Source: Saprospiraceae bacterium
Lineage (GTDB): Bacteria > Bacteroidota > Bacteroidia > Chitinophagales > Saprospiraceae
Length of the DNA: 7,104 bases
Assembly (NCBI GenBank): GCA_023299965.1
Contig: JALZVN010000181.1
Coordinates: 1 to 7,104, forward strand
Direction of reading: 5' to 3'
Numbering within the stretch: position 1 is the first letter of the stretch; each line of letters begins with the position of its first letter. A model generated the notes under the pieces. The model had not been told where the DNA came from. It saw only the letters and a list, made by a program, of their open reading frames with translations, and made no database searches. The position numbers and the translations under genes were made by a program. This document shows positions 1 through 5,971 of this stretch, piece after piece.

Positions 1-37
1 AATCTTTGAGACGAAATTTTAAAAAAAATAGATTTAG

Positions 38-952
38 ATGAGCTTATTATCCATAGGAACAGTTGCATTCGATAACATTCAAACGCCAGTTGGCAAAGTT
101 GAACGGGTTATTGGAGGAGCGTGCACATATATTAGTATTGCAGCTTCATATTTTACAAAGGATTTGATGATATCTTCTATCATTGGTGGAGATTTCCCTG
201 ATAGTGAATTGAAGTACTTAAAGAAAAGAGGAATCAACCTTGATGGTCTAGAAGTGATCAAAGAAGGGAAGTCTTTCTTTTGGGGTGGAAAATACCACGA
301 TAATATGAACAAACGCGATACTTTGTTCACAGAGCTAAACGTTTTGGAAGACTTCAATCCTAAATTGCCAGCTTCCTATAAGACTGCAAAGTATCTGATG
401 CTAGGTAATTTGACTCCAGACATTCAGATGAAGGTGATCAAGCAAATGAAAAAACAACCGAAGTTGATTACATTGGATACAATGAACTTCTGGATGGATA
501 TTGCCATGCCATCACTCAAGAAAGTGTTGAAGAAGGTAGACGTATTGACGATCAATGATGAAGAAGCGCGTCAATTATCTGGAGAGTACTCATTGGTGAA
601 AGCTGCTGCCAAGATTTTCAAGATGGGACCTAAGTATCTAATCATCAAGAAAGGAGAGCACGGTGCTATGGTATTCCATAAGGACAAAATCTTCTTTGCA
701 CCAGCATTACCATTGGCTTTAGTAAAAGATCCAACGGGAGCTGGAGATACTTTTGCAGGTGGTTTCATGGGATACTTAGCGAGTGTCGATAAAGTCAACT
801 GGGAAGCGATTAAGACAGCTACTATTTATGGTTCTGTGATGGCTTCATTCTGTGTAGAAGATTTTAGTATCAATAGACTCAAGACGCTTAAGAAAGGTGA
901 AATCACGAAAAGAGTAAAAGAATTTGAACGCATGGTTAAGTTCAAGATGTAA
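38..952 (+). CDS. PfkB-family sugar/nucleoside kinase
   Basis: This 304-residue protein should be a cytoplasmic ATP-dependent kinase that phosphorylates a sugar or nucleoside hydroxyl; the substrate cannot be read from the sequence. The C-terminal PfkB signature is intact: DPTGAGD at residues 231-237, with D237 as the expected catalytic base and the glycines forming the anion hole. The N-terminal substrate-side glycine pair is G26-G27 (VIGGACTY). Other family blocks are GNLTP (123-127), LDTMNFW (146-152), TINDEEARQL (171-180) and IKKGEHGA (203-210). The length is normal for the family. The ATG start gives the expected N-terminus, with the first beta strand (LLSIGTVAFD) at once. No Shine-Dalgarno sequence is visible, as is usual in Bacteroidota. 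The whole pattern resembles a broadly distributed, poorly characterised PfkB subgroup rather than classical ribokinase or fructokinase; that placement is from memory. The stop lies 6 bp before the permease gene in the same reading frame, so the two are probably co-transcribed. Confidence 0.9.
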   Translation: MSLLSIGTVAFDNIQTPVGKVERVIGGACTYISIAASYFTKDLMISSIIGGDFPDSELKYLKKRGINLDGLEVIKEGKSFFWGGKYHDNMNKRDTLFTELNVLEDFNPKLPASYKTAKYLMLGNLTPDIQMKVIKQMKKQPKLITLDTMNFWMDIAMPSLKKVLKKVDVLTINDEEARQLSGEYSLVKAAAKIFKMGPKYLIIKKGEHGAMVFHKDKIFFAPALPLALVKDPTGAGDTFAGGFMGYLASVDKVNWEAIKTATIYGSVMASFCVEDFSINRLKTLKKGEITKRVKEFERMVKFKM

Positions 953-958
953 TTTATT

Positions 959-2182
959 TTGTCCTTTCCATTCTATATAGCAAAAAGGTATTTATTTAGT
1001 AAGAAATCTACTAATGCAATAAATATTATCACTTCCATCTCGGTGTTTGGATTGTCTATAGGTACAGCAGCTTTGGTGCTCGTTTTATCTGTTTTTAATG
1101 GTTTCGAAGATCTTATATCCGGTCTTTTTAGCAATTTCAATCCAGACATCAAGATAGAATTGGTCAAAGGGAAATCTTTTACGCCTAATCAAGATAAAAT
1201 CAAGCAGATAAAATCATTAAGCAATGTATCTGCAGTGTCTCAAACTCTAGAGGAGGTTTCCATATTTAAATACAGCGGGTCTCAAGAAATTGGTCTACTT
1301 AAAGGGGTTGATAATCAGTATGTTGCTGTTACTTCGATTGATACGACCATCAGAGACGGTATCTTTCGACTCCAAAAAGACTCCATTCCTTATGCGGTTT
1401 TAGGTGCAGGAATGAGAAATAAACTTAGTGTCCACGTTGATGATGAATTTTCATCATTGACGGTTTTTTCCCTCAAAAAGAAAAAAAGTCGATCCACTTT
1501 AATACCGGGTTCTGGACTTAGTAAAAAGATAATTTATCCAGCAGGTGTTTTTTCTATTCATCTTGATGTCAATAATCAGTATATTTTAAGCTCTTTAGCA
1601 TTTGCCCAATCTTTATTAGGGACTAAAAAGATAAGTGCTCTAGAAGTTAAAGTGAAGGATGAGCATGAGTTAGCTACCGTTGTTTTTGAGATAGAAGAAA
1701 TTATGGGTTCGGAATACTCCGTTAAAAATAGATTTAAACAAGATGAAGCTTTTCTCAAAGTGATGAATGTGGAGAAATGGATGAGCTTTGCGATAGTATC
1801 TCTTACACTCCTCCTGATCGCCTTCAATCTTATTGGGGCTTTGTGGATGATTGTCTTAGAAAAGAAAAAAGATATAGCATTGCTAAAGGCGATCGGCACA
1901 GAAGATTATAAGATTAGAAATATTTTCCTGTGGGAAGGTATTTTGCTTTGTATTGTGGGAATGTTTTCTGGATTTTTTCTAGCCATTCTGATTTTTGTGG
2001 TTCAAAAGACTATTGGTATTGTACCCATTCCGGATGGATTTATGGTGGATTCTTATCCTATCAGTGTTCGATTTACTGATTTTGTTGCAGTTGGAATAAC
2101 AGTTTTGTTAATTGGTCTTCTAGCTTCCATTCCACCAGCTCTTAGAGCACAAAGGGTTCCCGAAATGATTAGAGAAGCCTAA
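959..2182 (+). CDS. LolC/E-like ABC transporter permease (FtsX superfamily)
   Basis: This 407-residue inner-membrane protein has the FtsX/MacB permease layout: a first transmembrane segment at about residues 25-47, a large periplasmic domain (about 48-270), then three segments at about 275-300, 323-348 and 374-394. The N-terminus (PFYIAKRYLFSKKS, then NAINIITSISV) is typical of LolC/LolE-type permeases, which extract lipoproteins for transfer to the outer membrane. The cytoplasmic stretch EKKKDIALLKAIG (301-313), just after TM2, is the conserved family motif thought to couple to the ATPase. No ATPase (LolD-like) gene is in the window, so it must be encoded elsewhere. The start is taken as TTG at 959: no ATG fits, the upstream frame closes at the kinase stop 9 bp earlier, and the family N-terminus begins exactly here. 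ATT at 956 is the only other nearby candidate. Lipoprotein transport is inferred from the family; other FtsX-type roles remain possible. Confidence 0.88.
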   Translation: MSFPFYIAKRYLFSKKSTNAINIITSISVFGLSIGTAALVLVLSVFNGFEDLISGLFSNFNPDIKIELVKGKSFTPNQDKIKQIKSLSNVSAVSQTLEEVSIFKYSGSQEIGLLKGVDNQYVAVTSIDTTIRDGIFRLQKDSIPYAVLGAGMRNKLSVHVDDEFSSLTVFSLKKKKSRSTLIPGSGLSKKIIYPAGVFSIHLDVNNQYILSSLAFAQSLLGTKKISALEVKVKDEHELATVVFEIEEIMGSEYSVKNRFKQDEAFLKVMNVEKWMSFAIVSLTLLLIAFNLIGALWMIVLEKKKDIALLKAIGTEDYKIRNIFLWEGILLCIVGMFSGFFLAILIFVVQKTIGIVPIPDGFMVDSYPISVRFTDFVAVGITVLLIGLLASIPPALRAQRVPEMIREA

Positions 2183-2191
2183 TTTATTCAA

Positions 2192-2199
2192 TATATTTG
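2192..2199 (+). promoter_or_regulatory. Bacteroidota-type -7 promoter box (TATATTTG)
   Basis: This is a perfect match to the Bacteroidota -7 consensus TAnnTTTG, in the only sizeable gap (33 bp) between the permease gene and the next gene. Transcription would begin a few bases downstream, giving a leader of about 10 nt before the ATG at 2216. No convincing -33 TTTG box is seen 19-21 bp upstream, so read-through from the permease gene may also contribute. The identical octamer precedes carB. Confidence 0.5.
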
Positions 2200-2215
2200 T
2201 AGCTTACTATGTACT

Positions 2216-2587
2216 ATGGAAGATTGGCAATATGACTTTGAATGGCTTAAAATCCGTCACTTTTTGAAGGATAAGTTCAACAGGGAAGAAATTCCTGATT
2301 TGAATGCTGTCTTATTTCTAGTTGGTATTCAGACACTAGGACGATGGAAGAAAGAGTTTACTAAAGAAGAAAAACAAGATTTGATGCATATCGCCATCTG
2401 TGAGATTACTCAAATAGATGGTCATTATACATTTAAGGGCAGAGATCATGACGGCTGGCCCCACTACGAGGCACTTAAACCTATTGAGAAAAAAGGCGTA
2501 AAAGAACAAGAAAAGTACCTCATTGTAAAAGTCATTGAATATTTCGAGAGAGAAAAATATTTTGAAGATGAAGAACAATATAATTAA
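2216..2587 (+). CDS. Small conserved-looking protein of unknown function
   Basis: This is a 123-residue soluble protein with no signal peptide or membrane segment. It is acidic and rich in charged and aromatic residues. I do not recognise a named domain. From memory, similar short proteins occur across Bacteroidota with a shared core: an LFLVGIQTLGRWKKEFTKEEKQDLMHIAIC-like segment (about residues 33-62, mostly helical) followed by the striking block GRDHDGWPHYE (75-85). The latter has conserved-looking Asp, His and Trp residues that could bind a ligand or metal, but no activity can be claimed. The ATG start follows a -7 box and gives the amphipathic N-terminus MEDWQYDFEW. It is the first gene of the four-gene run, and its last 20 bases overlap the start of the cyclophilin gene in another frame, which suggests translational coupling. 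It is probably cytoplasmic, whereas the next two products are exported. Confidence 0.8.
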   Translation: MEDWQYDFEWLKIRHFLKDKFNREEIPDLNAVLFLVGIQTLGRWKKEFTKEEKQDLMHIAICEITQIDGHYTFKGRDHDGWPHYEALKPIEKKGVKEQEKYLIVKVIEYFEREKYFEDEEQYN

Positions 2588-3239
2588 AAACCTACTAAAC
2601 CTGGCCGTTTTGGTCTTTTGCATAGCCTTATTGACAGGTTGTGGTGGATCTGAATTTACTATGGCTGAAATCGAGACCGATTTTGGAACGATGAAGGTGA
2701 AGTTGTATAATGATACCCCCAAGCATAAAGCGAATTTTATCAAATTGGCTAATGAAGGATTCTATGACGGAACCTTATTTCACCGTGTTATTCAAGAATT
2801 TATGATTCAAGGAGGGGATCCGGATTCAAAAGGAGCTCCGCCTGAGACTATGCTTGGACAAGGAGGCCCAGGATATACTATTGATGCTGAAATAGGTAGA
2901 CCACATATCAAGGGGGCACTGAGTGCGGCAAGATTGGGGGATAACCAAAATCCAGAAAGAAAATCTTCTGGAAGTCAATTTTATATAGTTCATGGAAAAC
3001 CACAAAGCATAATTGATGTAAAGTCTCAAGGAGGGTTTAAAAATATTACTTACCCAGAAGAAACAATCCAGCTATATACGGAAGTCGGAGGTTCTCCGTT
3101 CTTAGATATGGAATATACTGTATTCGGAGAAGTGGTAGAGGGTCTTGACATTATTGACAAAATTGCAGCAGTGCAGACTAATAGACAAACAAATAGACCA
3201 ATACAAGATGTGTCTATGAAAGTAAGAATCATCAATTAA
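2568..3239 (+). CDS. Cyclophilin-type peptidyl-prolyl isomerase, lipoprotein
   Basis: This 223-residue lipoprotein should catalyse cis-trans isomerisation of X-Pro bonds while anchored to the envelope. The start is taken as ATG 2568 rather than the upstream in-frame TTG 2535, because it gives a clean signal peptide (MKNN, hydrophobic core at about 9-22) ending in a perfect lipobox LTGC with lipidated C25. The cyclophilin domain covers about 33-223. Its signature blocks are FHRVIQEFMIQGGDP (71-85), with R73 as the catalytic arginine, GSQFYI (135-140) and YTVFGEVVEG (183-192). Between GSQFYI and LDMEYTVFG sits an insert of about 40 residues (141-179), a form I recall from other Bacteroidota cyclophilins. 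The tryptophan that binds cyclosporin in human CypA is not evident, as in many bacterial members. The gene overlaps the preceding one by 20 bp, and its stop lies 1 bp before the start of a paralogue. Whether the protein faces the periplasm or the cell surface cannot be told. Confidence 0.93.
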   Translation: MKNNIIKNLLNLAVLVFCIALLTGCGGSEFTMAEIETDFGTMKVKLYNDTPKHKANFIKLANEGFYDGTLFHRVIQEFMIQGGDPDSKGAPPETMLGQGGPGYTIDAEIGRPHIKGALSAARLGDNQNPERKSSGSQFYIVHGKPQSIIDVKSQGGFKNITYPEETIQLYTEVGGSPFLDMEYTVFGEVVEGLDIIDKIAAVQTNRQTNRPIQDVSMKVRIIN

Positions 3240-3240
3240 T

Positions 3241-4128
3241 ATGAACAGATACCAATCAATACTTTATTGTTTTCTAGCGCTAAGTCTTTTGGTAGGCTGT
3301 GCGAGACCTATAGCCGATTTTACACTGCCTTCAGAGGAGCCGATAGCCCCTGCCAAGGTTCAGTTTGATAATAAATCTGAAAAAAGTGAGACTTATTTGT
3401 GGGACTTTGGAGATGGGAATACCTCTACAGAAGAATCGCCATCACATACCTACGGGAGTAGCGGAAATTACCTGGTTGTATTGAAAGCGACAAAGGGTAA
3501 AAAGACAAGTGCCGAAGAGAAGAGATTTTTGGTACAAGCGCCTAAAAATTGCTTAGTTGAGTTAAGCACCTCATTTGGAAGTATGGTCATTGAACTATAT
3601 AACAATACACCGCTACATAGAGATAATTTTGTAAAACTTGTTGAGGAAGGCTTCTATGATGGACTATTATTTCATAGAGTTATCAGCGGATTTATGGTTC
3701 AGGGAGGAGATCCTAGATCCAAGAACGCTAAGCCAGGTGATCAATTAGGTTCTGGAGGACCAGGTTACCAGGTGGATGCAGAAATTGTGAATTTTCATAC
3801 CAAAGGAGCTTTAGCTGCCGCCCGTACTGGCGATAATGTGAATCCTAAAAAGAAATCTAGTGGTTCTCAGTTTTATATTGTACAAGGACAAAAGCAAACC
3901 AATTCGTCTTTGATTAATATGGAATTAAGTAAAGGAGTAAGTTATCCACCTGATGTAAAGAAAGCATATATAGAACAAGGTGGAACACCTCAATTGGACA
4001 ATGAATATACAGTATTTGGGCAAGTGATTAAGGGGATGGATGTAATAGATAAAATAGCAAGCACCAAAACTCAAAGAGGAGATCGACCGGTAGAGGATGT
4101 ACCCATGACATTTAAGATTATAAACTAA
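3241..4128 (+). CDS. PKD domain-cyclophilin fusion lipoprotein
   Basis: This 295-residue envelope lipoprotein has a signal peptide ending in lipobox LVGC (17-20, C20 lipidated). A PKD domain follows (about 25-99), recognised by FDNKSE, the hallmark WDFGDG (54-59), SPSHTYGSSGNYLVVLKA (positions 66-83) and a final strand near FLVQA. A complete cyclophilin domain (about 104-295) carries FHRVISGFMVQGGDP (144-158), with catalytic R146, GSQFYI (208-213) and YTVFGQVIKG (256-265). Its catalytic part aligns throughout with the preceding gene, including the insert (here 214-250) and the shared C-terminus ending IIN, so the two arose by tandem duplication with gain or loss of the PKD module. PKD domains are Ig-like folds usually found in extracellular proteins, where they mediate protein or polysaccharide contact; here it may recruit client proteins. 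The start ATG is 1 bp after the previous stop, consistent with termination-reinitiation. Isomerase activity is likely because the arginine and glutamine blocks are kept. Confidence 0.93.
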   Translation: MNRYQSILYCFLALSLLVGCARPIADFTLPSEEPIAPAKVQFDNKSEKSETYLWDFGDGNTSTEESPSHTYGSSGNYLVVLKATKGKKTSAEEKRFLVQAPKNCLVELSTSFGSMVIELYNNTPLHRDNFVKLVEEGFYDGLLFHRVISGFMVQGGDPRSKNAKPGDQLGSGGPGYQVDAEIVNFHTKGALAAARTGDNVNPKKKSSGSQFYIVQGQKQTNSSLINMELSKGVSYPPDVKKAYIEQGGTPQLDNEYTVFGQVIKGMDVIDKIASTKTQRGDRPVEDVPMTFKIIN

Positions 4129-4134
4129 TATAGC

Positions 4135-4917
4135 TTGGAAGGTAATATAATACTTGGTCTAGATATAGGCGGCACAGGAATCAAAGGTGGGCTAGTTGAT
4201 GTAATAACTGGTAAATTGGTTTCTGAGAGAATCCGTTACAAAACACCTTCCCCTGCCTATCCGAAAGCAATAGCAGAAAAGGTTCAACAATTAATAAAAG
4301 AGCTTGAATATCAAGGAGATATAATCGGTTGCGGATTTCCGGCTATTATTATAGATGGTGTAGCAAAATCTGCTGCTAATATTCATGAAAGTTGGATTGA
4401 TACAAATGTAGAGCAACTGCTAGGAGATGCTACTGGAAAGCAAGTTTATGTACTAAATGATGCAGATGCAGCCGGAGTTGCAGAAGTTTATCATGGGTCA
4501 ATGCAAAATTCCTCAGGTGTTTCATTGTTACTTACACTAGGGACAGGTATAGGATCGGCTTTATTTGTAGACAAAGAATTAGTTCCAAATACAGAGTTTG
4601 GTCATTTGCATCTAAAAGGGCAAAATAATGTAGTGGAAAAATATGCGTCTAATACTATTCGTAAGGAAGAAGATTTATCCTACGAGGACTGGGTTAAAAG
4701 GCTCAATATGCTCTTAAAGCATCTCGCTCTTATCTTTAGCCCAAGTATTATTGTTTTAGGCGGAGGGATTAGCAAACACTATGATGACTATAAAGATTAT
4801 TTTGGAGAATTTTCTTTTCCAGTACAGCCTGCTACTTTACTGAATCAAGCTGGATTAGTAGGGGCCGCGCACTACGCGTTTCGGAAAAGCCAAAGGTTAG
4901 TTAATCAAGCAGATTAA
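4135..4917 (+). CDS. ppgK: Polyphosphate glucokinase (ROK family)
   Basis: This 260-residue cytoplasmic enzyme should phosphorylate glucose to glucose-6-phosphate using polyphosphate (often also ATP) as donor. The phosphate-binding loop is DIGGTGIKGG (10-19). GCGFPAII (65-72) and KSAANIHESWI (78-88) resemble the polyphosphate-glucokinase branch. LNDADAAG (107-114) holds the presumed catalytic base D109. LTLGTGIGSALF (133-144) is the second phosphate block, and NTEFGHL (152-158) supplies sugar-contacting E154 and H157. The zinc-binding cysteine cluster of repressor-type and many other ROK proteins is absent, and there is no N-terminal DNA-binding domain, so a regulator is unlikely. The length is typical. 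The start must be TTG 4135 or a rarer codon: the frame is closed by the preceding gene's TAA 9 bp upstream and no in-frame ATG or GTG precedes the GLDIGGT strand. It lies 6 bp after the cyclophilin gene as the likely last operon member and overlaps the convergent gene by 17 bp. Donor preference cannot be proved from sequence. Confidence 0.88.
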   Translation: MEGNIILGLDIGGTGIKGGLVDVITGKLVSERIRYKTPSPAYPKAIAEKVQQLIKELEYQGDIIGCGFPAIIIDGVAKSAANIHESWIDTNVEQLLGDATGKQVYVLNDADAAGVAEVYHGSMQNSSGVSLLLTLGTGIGSALFVDKELVPNTEFGHLHLKGQNNVVEKYASNTIRKEEDLSYEDWVKRLNMLLKHLALIFSPSIIVLGGGISKHYDDYKDYFGEFSFPVQPATLLNQAGLVGAAHYAFRKSQRLVNQAD

Positions 4918-4920
4918 TTA
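4898..4920. repeat. Inverted repeat across the convergent gene overlap
   Basis: The 17 bp shared by the two convergent genes reads TTAATC-AAGCA-GATTAA, a perfect 6-bp inverted repeat with a 5-nt loop. One G-U and two A-U pairs extend the stem to 9 bp. The outer ends of the 6-bp arms are the two stop codons. The stem is AT-rich and no clear T-tract follows on either strand, so a role as bidirectional terminator is only possible, not established. Confidence 0.4.
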
Positions 4921-5698
4921 CACATTCTTGGTATCGAGTTTCTTCCACACCTGGACCACATCCGATTGATCTCGTCATTATAGTATCGACACGTGCTTCG
5001 TAGCTAGGGCGAGTAAGTAACCATTCCAATGGAAAATCTGGATCTGACACCTTCTGTATAATATTACCTATTACATCTGCTCTATAGTTAAATGGGCACA
5101 TTAGTTCGAGGCTGAAACGATCTGCTTCAAGTACTTCTTCTGTAGCAATTTCTTCCGTTTGTAATACTTCCACCATAGCGTCTAACTCTTGGACCGGATT
5201 GTTAAATATAATATCGCCTAGAATAAGACCTGAAAAGCGACTTTGTAATATTTCCATTGCAGTCCCTCTGTCCGAATAATACATTTCATGACTTAAGACG
5301 GCGATTAAATCGGTTTCACTAGTCAGGAATTTTAGAAATCCTGTTGTGATGTATAGTTTTCCTCCAGGTAAAGTAAAAGATGACATGTTTTCAATATCAT
5401 CTACCACAGATATGTCCCAATTGAATTCATCTCTATTCTCTACGGCATCTGTCCGTACAGCAAGCTTTAATACCTCATCAAGATAAGAATATAGCTTCGG
5501 GTTGTTTGAAGGTCGTAATAATGAATACTTTACTGGGTTTTTAGCGATATGACTTGCCAGCTCATTTCCTATCTTAGCTTGGTCTGCCACACTGAAATCT
5601 TGCAAGTTCGCTCGAACAATTTCTCCTTCCGGACGACAAGAGAATGTAAACACAAAAAATATAAACAAGTACCCCAAGGTTAACTTATACCTTTTCAT
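4901..5698 (-). CDS. M48 metallopeptidase-like lipoprotein, zinc site degenerate
   Basis: This 265-residue exported protein has a basic N-terminus, a hydrophobic core (about 7-19) and a probable but non-ideal lipobox FTFSC with C21. The body matches the M48 (BepA/Oma1/LoiP-like) peptidase domain: SSFTLPGGKLYITTGFL (106-122) equals the NAFALPGG-type strand-turn, followed by ETDLIAVLSHE (128-138). The zinc site, however, looks lost. The HExxH motif reads HEMYY (137-141), so the second histidine is Y141. The ExxxD ligand motif reads VLEAD (189-193), with Val in place of the zinc-binding Glu. The later THP-type motif reads TRPSYEAR (229-236), with Arg in place of His. The reading frame is intact and the fold residues are kept, so it is more likely a maintained pseudoenzyme than a decaying gene. 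Cysteines 201, 247 and 259 could form a disulfide. It probably acts in the periplasm as a binding or chaperone-like protein; its partner is unknown. It is transcribed divergently from carB. Confidence 0.82.
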   Translation of the reverse strand: MKRYKLTLGYLFIFFVFTFSCRPEGEIVRANLQDFSVADQAKIGNELASHIAKNPVKYSLLRPSNNPKLYSYLDEVLKLAVRTDAVENRDEFNWDISVVDDIENMSSFTLPGGKLYITTGFLKFLTSETDLIAVLSHEMYYSDRGTAMEILQSRFSGLILGDIIFNNPVQELDAMVEVLQTEEIATEEVLEADRFSLELMCPFNYRADVIGNIIQKVSDPDFPLEWLLTRPSYEARVDTIMTRSIGCGPGVEETRYQECVINLLD

Positions 5699-5710
5699 AA
5701 TATGAAATTG

Positions 5711-5727
5711 TAATTAATTCTTAATTA
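5711..5727. repeat. 7-3-7 inverted repeat upstream of the M48-like gene
   Basis: TAATTAA-TTC-TTAATTA is a perfect 7-bp inverted repeat with a 3-nt centre, starting 13 bp upstream of the minus-strand ATG at 5698. It would lie in the leader or at the edge of the promoter of that gene and could be an operator. The sequence is pure AT in the arms, so chance in AT-rich DNA is a serious alternative. Confidence 0.35.
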
Positions 5728-5734
5728 AAATATA
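5727..5734 (-). promoter_or_regulatory. Possible -7 box of the M48-like gene (TATATTTT)
   Basis: Read on the minus strand this is TATATTTT, seven of eight positions of TATATTTG and one mismatch to the Bacteroidota TAnnTTTG consensus, 28 bp from the start codon. No TTTG-like -33 box is found at the usual distance. It is the best candidate in the gap, but weak. Confidence 0.25.
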
Positions 5735-5859
5735 GGGGAGAAGAGCGTGGTTCTGGCGGTGGTCGCCTTTAGTGTGTATACTGCTAGAAATCTGCAAATA
5801 GTATGCCATAGGATTCAAGCGGATAGCTTATTTAGTAATCTATCTCCATTTATAACCCG

Positions 5860-5876
5860 ATTATTGTGCCAATAAT
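5860..5876. repeat. 7-3-7 inverted repeat upstream of carB
   Basis: ATTATTG-TGC-CAATAAT is a perfect 7-bp inverted repeat with a 3-nt centre in the divergent intergenic region, 55 bp upstream of the carB -7 box. The geometry suits a dimeric regulator binding site. A hairpin terminator is less likely because no plus-strand gene ends nearby and only a short TTT follows. Confidence 0.4.
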
Positions 5877-5931
5877 TTCAGCTAAGCTCAAAATAGATTA
5901 GACCTAAAGCCTTTACTTCCTAATATTACGC

Positions 5932-5939
5932 TATATTTG
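5932..5939 (+). promoter_or_regulatory. Bacteroidota-type -7 promoter box of carB (TATATTTG)
   Basis: This is a perfect TAnnTTTG match ending 32 bp before the carB start codon, which predicts a leader of roughly 25 nt. A GC-rich GCGCGC follows directly. The -33 region has only TTTA (5912-5915) at a shorter than usual spacing, so the upstream element is weak. Confidence 0.6.
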
Positions 5940-5971
5940 CGCGCAGTTTACACAATCTCAAAATTTGTAAA

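Noticed and set aside
1..37. Possible end of an upstream gene (TGA at 7-9) or imperfect -7 box (AATCTTTG at 1-8) before the PfkB gene
   Set aside because: Only 37 bases are visible, so neither the upstream frame nor a -33 element can be judged.
1576..1899. 107-codon minus-strand open frame inside the permease gene
   Set aside because: It lies wholly within a clear membrane-protein gene and its translation has no family pattern.
2535..2567. Upstream TTG start extending the first cyclophilin lipoprotein by 11 residues
   Set aside because: It would put a charged stretch ahead of an otherwise ideal signal peptide and deepen the overlap with the preceding gene. ATG 2568 fits better.
2336..2743. 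135-codon minus-strand open frame opposite the small protein and first cyclophilin genes
   Set aside because: It spans two well-supported plus-strand genes, shows no recognisable domain and is best explained as a shadow of their codon composition.
4135..4917. ROK-type transcriptional repressor as an alternative reading of ppgK
   Set aside because: There is no N-terminal helix-turn-helix domain and the glucokinase catalytic blocks are complete, with polyphosphate-glucokinase-like GCGFP and KSAANIHESWI motifs.
4901..5698. Sequencing error or frameshift as the cause of the missing M48 zinc motif
   Set aside because: The frame is continuous, flanking family blocks align on both sides, and three separate ligand positions differ, which one error cannot explain.
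5747..5875. A 42-codon GTG-start plus-strand frame in the divergent intergenic region
   Set aside because: It has no recognisable motif and no start context, and it lies between divergent promoters; it is within chance expectation. It remains the only small-gene candidate in the gap.
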